The translations under genes were made by a program, and so were the position numbers. From an uncultured Lachnospiraceae bacterium (GTDB lineage: Bacteria > Bacillota > Clostridia > Lachnospirales > Lachnospiraceae), in contig CATXUX010000011.1 of assembly GCA_958402795.1 (NCBI GenBank), positions 1-64,000 of the forward strand: a DNA stretch of 64,000 nucleotides, read 5' to 3'. This document shows, piece after piece, positions 59,476 through 64,000 of this stretch (position 1 is the stretch's first letter; the number at the start of each line of letters is the position of its first letter). The notes under the pieces were generated by a model. It saw only the letters and a program-made list of their open reading frames with translations, made no database searches and was not told where the DNA came from.

Positions 59476-59583
59476 ATGGAGTTTGGAAAAGGAAAAGAAC
59501 AGGGATATGAAGTAAAGGTATTCAGCATTCCGGAAATGGAAGAAAGGAATCAGGGCAATGAAGAGAGGAAAATCGGTTATTAG
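59476..59583 (+). CDS. Possible 35-codon leader frame
   Basis: ATG at 59476 (AAGAGAGGG upstream) reads MEFGKGKEQGYEVKVFSI and onward to TAG at 59581, overlapping the next gene's start (59558). It could couple translation of the membrane protein to the sortase genes. No known family. Confidence 0.3.
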   Translation: MEFGKGKEQGYEVKVFSIPEMEERNQGNEERKIGY

Positions 59584-60145
59584 GGGACTGGACAGATGTC
59601 TGTGTGGAATCTCAAGGTATTATACCGGACTGATGGACTACGTATTTCTGATCTATGGAATAATCAGCGTGATCGGAATGCTGCCGGAAGCAAGGAGATA
59701 TTTTTTCGGTTACAGATCGATCGCACAGGTCATGGAACTGGTCAATACCTATTCGCTGGATGAGATCTATGGAATCACATTTATTACAGTTGTATTGCTG
59801 GCAGCTTTTGCACGCGCGAATCTGTCTATATGGAGAAATGTAGACAGTGAAGAGGAAGTTACAGAACTGGTTCCGGAGGCGTTTAAATGGTGTGCTGCGG
59901 CTGTCCTGCTTTGTGTGATCTCTGTCGGAAGCTGGGAGGACTATATCAGGAAGATTCTCATCGGCTATGCGGTCTGCTTCCTGTACCTCTTTGTAAGGGG
60001 TGTGTACCGTTTTGTAAGAATTGTTGTAATAGGACTCATAGGTTTTTACAGGCGTCTAAGAGAAGAGCGGGGACAGAGACAGGAGTGGAAAGAAAGGAAA
60101 AAATCCCTGGAGCAGAGAAGTGAACAGGATGAAACCGCGGACTGA
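59558..60145 (+). CDS. Multi-pass membrane protein, unknown
   Basis: 195 residues with about four hydrophobic segments (about 24-44, 68-88, 106-126 and 136-160) and a highly charged C-terminal tail (RREERGQRQEWKERKKSLEQ style). It follows the sortases, consistent with an element-specific membrane component. No family recognised. The charged tail could face the cytoplasm. Confidence 0.6.
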   Translation: MKRGKSVIRGLDRCLCGISRYYTGLMDYVFLIYGIISVIGMLPEARRYFFGYRSIAQVMELVNTYSLDEIYGITFITVVLLAAFARANLSIWRNVDSEEEVTELVPEAFKWCAAAVLLCVISVGSWEDYIRKILIGYAVCFLYLFVRGVYRFVRIVVIGLIGFYRRLREERGQRQEWKERKKSLEQRSEQDETAD

Positions 60146-60191
60146 AGGCACCGGGAAACGGATAACAGATGCGAAAGGACGTGAGGACAAC

Positions 60192-60350
60192 ATGGTGGTA
60201 AAGGTAGCGATCGGCATTCTGATTTTTCTGGCGAATCTGACCGTATGCTGTCTGTTCCTGACAGGATCAAAAGAACCATGGGAACAAAGGCTCAGCGATG
60301 AAGAACAGATGAAAGCGCTGGAAGAGTATCGGAGGAGGAAGAAGAGGTGA
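60192..60350 (+). CDS. Small single-pass membrane protein
   Basis: 52 residues from the ATG at 60192 (GAGG upstream); earlier starts are possible at 60129. One hydrophobic helix (VVKVAIGILIFLANLTVCCL) and a charged tail ending EEYRRRKKR. Small anchors of this kind are common in conjugation loci. Unknown function. Confidence 0.5.
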   Translation: MVVKVAIGILIFLANLTVCCLFLTGSKEPWEQRLSDEEQMKALEEYRRRKKR

Positions 60351-60358
60351 TGCATGAG

Positions 60359-60523
60359 TGTGGGAACAGGTGATCACCGTACTATTATAGACACTGTTAC
60401 TGGTTGTGATACTTCTGTTATTTTGCATTACAAGGACTGATGCGAAGAAAAACGGAAATACGGTGGAAATGCAGATATTGATTTTTTCAAGTGCACTTGC
60501 TGTATGGCTTTTGTGGGAATGAC
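60359..60523 (+). pseudogene. Small two-helix membrane frame with in-frame TAG
   Basis: From GTG at 60359 (GAGGTG upstream) the frame reads VWEQVITVLL, TAG (60389-60391), then TLLLVVILLLFCITRTDAKK, and a second helix (ILIFSSALAVWLLWE) to TGA at 60521. Together it would be 54 residues with two helices, so the TAG looks like damage to a real small gene. Alternatively the frame starts after the stop. Unproven. Confidence 0.35.
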
Positions 60524-60570
60524 ATGGCAGATAGAAGTATTGATAAAGCACTGAAAAAAGGAAAGTAATT

Positions 60571-60798
60571 ATGAAAAGGAAAGTAAGAAAAATATTGAAA
60601 GACATACTGTTCTGTATTTTAGATATTTTATATATCTTATTCGTTTTTTACATCCTTTATTATGAAATGACTGTTTTTGTGGAGTATTGGGGAACGAGCG
60701 TACATATCGTAAATATCCTATGCCTGCTAGTGATTTTGTATTTTATCAGGCTTGCATTAACCAAAGGGATGCCAAGCCGGGCATTACGGATACATTAA
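60571..60798 (+). CDS. Small membrane protein, two helices
   Basis: 75 residues with two hydrophobic segments (about 12-30 and 45-65) and a basic C-terminus (GMPSRALRIH). AAGGAAAG lies upstream of the ATG. Part of the run of small membrane genes after the sortases. No family recognised. Confidence 0.55.
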   Translation: MKRKVRKILKDILFCILDILYILFVFYILYYEMTVFVEYWGTSVHIVNILCLLVILYFIRLALTKGMPSRALRIH

Positions 60799-60917
60799 AA
60801 AAGAGAAGGATATTCATGGCTGGAGAGCAGGTCGTATGACAGTTTAGATACGACAGAAAGGCATATTTTAATCTATATGATGGACATGTAAAAGTGATGG
60901 GAAGGGCGGTGAAGCTG

Positions 60918-61454
60918 ATGGATGGGACATATAAGAAAATATTGGTGGAACTGGTGCTGGTTCCGCTGATTTATATGGTAGTGACGGACATATATGGAAA
61001 GAAAAAAGGACTTGGGTGCGTATTTTTTGGTCCGATTATAGAGTGGATCACGGGAGTGGCTGAATCCATACATGAATGGATTATCGGAGAAACTGGCAGG
61101 AAAAAGAAGCGGCTGTATGAGAAATGTATGTTATATGATTCACTGCCGGAGGTGGTGAAGAAAAAAACAGTGGTGAATTTTGACAGTTGGGAAGAGTGGT
61201 ATATTACAAGCCGTTTATATAAGCTGCGGGGACTGTATAGGTTTTTACCGAAACAGAGAAAAATATTACATATCTGCATGGAATATTTTACGTCAGGCAG
61301 TTACGGCATGGTCTCCTTATCCGGAAGACATATGATGGGAGTCATGTCGGGAATAGACAGGAAAAAAAGGGAATGGGTGTCCATGAATAAATGGATCATT
61401 ATCTCAGGGATATTTTATGTAATTTGTCTATTGCTGGAACGGCACAGTAGATGA
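60918..61454 (+). CDS. Membrane protein, unknown
   Basis: 178 residues from the ATG at 60918 (AAGGGCGG upstream; 60897 is an alternative). An N-terminal helix and a C-terminal helix (MNKWIIISGIFYVICLLLER) flank a basic soluble middle. GSYGMVSLSGRHMMGVMSGI is distinctive. No family recognised. Confidence 0.5.
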   Translation: MDGTYKKILVELVLVPLIYMVVTDIYGKKKGLGCVFFGPIIEWITGVAESIHEWIIGETGRKKKRLYEKCMLYDSLPEVVKKKTVVNFDSWEEWYITSRLYKLRGLYRFLPKQRKILHICMEYFTSGSYGMVSLSGRHMMGVMSGIDRKKREWVSMNKWIIISGIFYVICLLLERHSR

Positions 61455-61538
61455 AGCTGTGGTGCACATTGATAATTGAATATTGGCAGTTGGAACGATA
61501 TAATAATCCGTATATCATGTATACGAGGAGATATGCGG

Positions 61539-62069
61539 ATGAAAGATATAATAAAAACGATAAAAAAGAAACTAAAAATAGGTCGTCCGGAGTGCATTGA
61601 TGAGCTTGGAGAATTGGGGTATGGATTTCTGGCTGACAAGGAAATCCTGATATATAAATTCCTATGTGAAGAAGAAATGACCTCAAAAGAGATGAACTTT
61701 TTAAAAAAGGAAGAAAAATTTTTCCTTTACAGAGATTGGGAATGTTATGTGAGAAATAGGTATGAAAGATTTTCAACTGAAAAGCTGAGAGAATTTATAA
61801 GATATCTTGAGAATAGAAAAAGACTGGCAAAGTCAAAAGATATCCATTGGAATGTCGCTTCAGTAATTTTCATTACATATTTCCTGTCAAAAGGATTAGA
61901 CCTTATTATTGGTGATGCAGTCATTATAGAATTTGCTGTATTTATTATTAGCTTTATTGTTTACATAAACACTTCTTTTATCAATGGAGTAATAAAGAAT
62001 GGAAGAGAAATAAAGTTTTATGATGATTATATAGAAATAATAGATAAGATGCTTTATGAAAGAAAATAG
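61539..62069 (+). CDS. Membrane protein, unknown
   Basis: 176 residues from the ATG at 61539 (GAGGAG upstream). The first 100 residues are charged and helical, with a ELGELGYGFLADKEILIYKF segment; two membrane helices follow (about 111-127 and 134-154). AT-rich compared with the pilus genes, so it may have a different origin. No family recognised. Confidence 0.55.
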   Translation: MKDIIKTIKKKLKIGRPECIDELGELGYGFLADKEILIYKFLCEEEMTSKEMNFLKKEEKFFLYRDWECYVRNRYERFSTEKLREFIRYLENRKRLAKSKDIHWNVASVIFITYFLSKGLDLIIGDAVIIEFAVFIISFIVYINTSFINGVIKNGREIKFYDDYIEIIDKMLYERK

Positions 62070-62072
62070 TGC

Positions 62073-62117
62073 AATAACAAGACCGGCTGTCAATATTTGA
62101 GAGCCGGTCTTGTTATT
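62073..62117. terminator. Terminator hairpin between convergent genes
   Basis: AATAACAAGACCGGCT (62073-62088) pairs with AGCCGGTCTTGTTATT (62102-62117). The T-run is short. It separates the plus-strand membrane gene from the minus-strand small gene. Confidence 0.75.
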
Positions 62118-62121
62118 GTGA

Positions 62122-62259
62122 TTACATTACGTATTCAGCATAGATTTTTAAAAAAGTTAATACGACATACACCGAATACAAGCGGTTGTCATCTGTAGTG
62201 GACATGCAAATGTACCCTTCAATGATCGTGCAGATGACGTCAAGAATCATTTTTAACAT
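62122..62259 (-). CDS. 45-residue hydrophobic peptide gene, unknown
   Basis: On the minus strand, against all its neighbours, ATG at 62259 has an excellent RBS (AAAGGAGGAACCAAT). It encodes MLKMILDVICTIIEGYICM followed by a polar turn (STTDDNRLY) and a second hydrophobic stretch (VYVVLTFLKIYAEYVM). It ends at TAA (62122) and shares the terminator at 62073. It could be a small toxin-like or regulatory membrane peptide. No family can be assigned. Confidence 0.5.
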   Translation of the reverse strand: MLKMILDVICTIIEGYICMSTTDDNRLYSVYVVLTFLKIYAEYVM

Positions 62260-62406
62260 ATTGGTTCCTCCTTTCCAGGTGCAATATGGTAGAAATCCTA
62301 GAAAACGAGCAAAAAAAATAAGGAAATTTTAAATTTAATAAAGGTTTGCTATAAATCGCATTTAACCGAACAGAATGGAAACGAACTAAAAGAAGGAAGA
62401 ATACCC

Positions 62407-64000
62407 ATGCAGGATTACAAGACACTGAAAAATAACCTGATCACCCCGATGAGGGACAAGACGAAGCTCATGCGGCTGGAACATCTGCTCTCGAACAATT
62501 ACGTTCTGGCAGGGATCGTGATATGTACCGATGTGCTGCTCTGGCTTGTGCTCAACTATCTGATACATCTGGTCTCGTCTGTGCCGGACATGCTTTCGGA
62601 TGCGGTCAGCGGCGGGAGCGCATGGGGATACCTGTCGCTGAGGTATCTTTTCCCGACCGGATTTTCTTCCGGCAGGGCGCTTGCCTACCTGATCCTCTTT
62701 GCCATCGTTGATGTGGTTCTGGTATACCGGATCAAGACATCCTGGTCGGAAGACAACTTTAACGTTGGCCAGAAGGGAGTCGCCAGGTTTGTGACGGACG
62801 AGGAGATCAAGGAAGAGTACACGGCGATCGAGCCGCTGGAAACGCCGTATCCGGGCAATCCGGGGATCCTGGTCGCAAGGATCGGGAACGTATTCTACAT
62901 AGACCAGACGGTAGTAAACAACCTGTTCATCGGAATCACAAGATCCGGGAAAGGGGAACTGTTCGTAAAACCCAGTATTGAGATCTACAGCAGGGCGGAA
63001 AACCAGCCGTCCCTGGTCATCAATGACCCGAAGCTGGAGCATTACAAAGTTTTTGCAAAAATACTGGAAAAACGGGGGTATGACGTTTATCTGCTGAATG
63101 TCTCGAACCCGAAGTATTCTATGGGATTTAACCTGCTGAGCGTGGCGCTGGATTATTACGTAAAGAAAGACTACGATATGGCGGAAATGGTGGTGACGTC
63201 CATCGCGCATTCTTTCTTTGACGTGGACAACGCAGTGGGCGACATGGTGTATTTCACGAACACGGCGGCAGCGCTGTTCTCAGCCATGGTGCTGGGAGGG
63301 ATGCAGGATGCGGTATATGCGGACGAGATCCAGAACCAGAAACGGCAGAAAGAATGGATGAAATATCCGCCTGAATACCGGGAACAGCACCCGTTTCATT
63401 ACCGGCATGACAATGAAAAGACGGTCAACCTGTACAGCCTGATCCTGAACTTTGACAAGCTGGTGACAACCCCCATCAACCGGGAAGGGACACGGACAAG
63501 GCTGGACGCTTACTTTGAAGCACGTCCGGAGGATGACCGGGCGCGGCTGAAATACACCGGCGTCGAGGTCGCCCCCGGCAAAACAAAATCCGGAGTGTTC
63601 TCCGAAATGCTCCGCCATCTGGACAAGTTCACCTTATACAACGTGGGGCGCATGACGGCGGAAAGTACGCTGGATATGGCACAGATCGGTTTTGGGGAAC
63701 GGCCGGTGGCAGTGTTTATGGCGGTGCCGTCCTATGACACGTCCCTGTACAAGATCCCGACAATCTTTATCCGGCAGATGTATTACGTGCTGGGGAAGAT
63801 GTGCGACGACGGGAAAGGCAGGTGCGACCGGCAGGTAAAGGTTATATTTGATGAAACCGGGAACATGCCGGAAGTGGAACTGATGGATGTCATGACAACG
63901 ATGGGACTGGGGCAGAACATTTCCTTTGACCTTTATCTGCAGAACTATGAGCAGTTGGATGACCTTTACGGGAAGGAAACGGCGAAGACGATCCGGAGCA
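62407..64000 (+). CDS. VirD4/TraG-type conjugation coupling ATPase (partial)
   Basis: 531 codons are visible before the window edge. ATG at 62407 (GAAGGAAG upstream). Two N-terminal membrane helices (about 38-62 and 92-110), then the ATPase: Walker A FIGITRSGKGELFVKP (about residue 175) and Walker B VKVIFDETGNMPE (about residue 485). VirD4-type proteins feed relaxase-bound DNA into the type IV secretion channel. It shows that the pilus-bearing element is conjugative. The C-terminal part lies outside the window. Confidence 0.9.
   Translation, partial: MQDYKTLKNNLITPMRDKTKLMRLEHLLSNNYVLAGIVICTDVLLWLVLNYLIHLVSSVPDMLSDAVSGGSAWGYLSLRYLFPTGFSSGRALAYLILFAIVDVVLVYRIKTSWSEDNFNVGQKGVARFVTDEEIKEEYTAIEPLETPYPGNPGILVARIGNVFYIDQTVVNNLFIGITRSGKGELFVKPSIEIYSRAENQPSLVINDPKLEHYKVFAKILEKRGYDVYLLNVSNPKYSMGFNLLSVALDYYVKKDYDMAEMVVTSIAHSFFDVDNAVGDMVYFTNTAAALFSAMVLGGMQDAVYADEIQNQKRQKEWMKYPPEYREQHPFHYRHDNEKTVNLYSLILNFDKLVTTPINREGTRTRLDAYFEARPEDDRARLKYTGVEVAPGKTKSGVFSEMLRHLDKFTLYNVGRMTAESTLDMAQIGFGERPVAVFMAVPSYDTSLYKIPTIFIRQMYYVLGKMCDDGKGRCDRQVKVIFDETGNMPEVELMDVMTTMGLGQNISFDLYLQNYEQLDDLYGKETAKTIRS

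Noticed and set aside
39104..60523. Recoding of TAG as an amino acid in this organism
   Set aside because: int, parA and rpmH end normally in TAG, so TAG is a real stop codon; two isolated nonsense changes are more likely.
1..64000. CRISPR arrays and T-box riboswitches
   Set aside because: No regularly spaced repeat-spacer array was seen, and no T-box motif precedes serS.

Overview
The window looks like a chromosomal segment of a gut-type Lachnospiraceae bacterium (class Clostridia). The evidence is the gene order around the replication origin (rpmH-rnpA-yidD-yidC-jag-mnmE-mnmG-rsmG-parA-parB on one side, dnaA-dnaN-yaaA-recF-gyrB-gyrA on the other), strong GGAGG ribosome-binding sites, DUF3881 and DUF4446 family genes, and moderate-to-low GC. 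I cannot name the species from the sequence alone.

Layout. (1) 1 to about 14,936 is the right end of an integrative, probably conjugative, element. Its integrase sits next to a tRNA-Arg(CCU) gene. A long leftward operon runs from a strong promoter and structured leader near 12,030. It encodes a DUF932 protein, a YqaJ/lambda-type exonuclease, a DUF4406 protein, a RecD2-type helicase, a putative annealing protein, a primase, a class B sortase, and a ParM/ParR segregation pair. A sigma-like factor and its small partner lie beyond. Two HTH repressor-like genes, an excisionase and the integrase read rightward. (2) 14,936-15,173 holds the intact tRNA and a decayed second tRNA-Arg(CCU). (3) 15,269-38,131 is the core genome: serS, parAB with three parS sites, the tRNA-modification genes, the membrane-insertion genes, a bipartite oriC around dnaA, and the gyrase genes. 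Transcription diverges from oriC. (4) 38,163-46,392 is a metabolic island: a GntR regulator, a GntP permease broken by an in-frame amber codon, an IlvD/Edd-type sugar-acid dehydratase, a GH2 glycosidase, and a two-subunit class I fumarase/tartrate dehydratase. (5) 46,519-64,000 is a second, GC-richer element that runs off the right edge. It carries an IS30-like HTH protein, a 1583-residue SpaA/T-Q-ester surface protein, a second large adhesin, an SpaH-type pilin, two sortases, a VirB2-like small membrane protein, a run of small membrane proteins, and a VirD4-type coupling ATPase.

How parts work together. In element 1 the exonuclease, putative annealase, helicase and primase look like a DNA-processing module, ParMR a stability module, and Xis/Int with five TTAGCAC repeats the integration module. 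In element 2 the sortase-assembled pilus genes share one tightly overlapping operon with conjugation-type genes. The pilus may therefore hold donor and recipient cells together (inference). The metabolic island would import and dehydrate a sugar acid released from glycosides, but its permease is truncated in this sequence.
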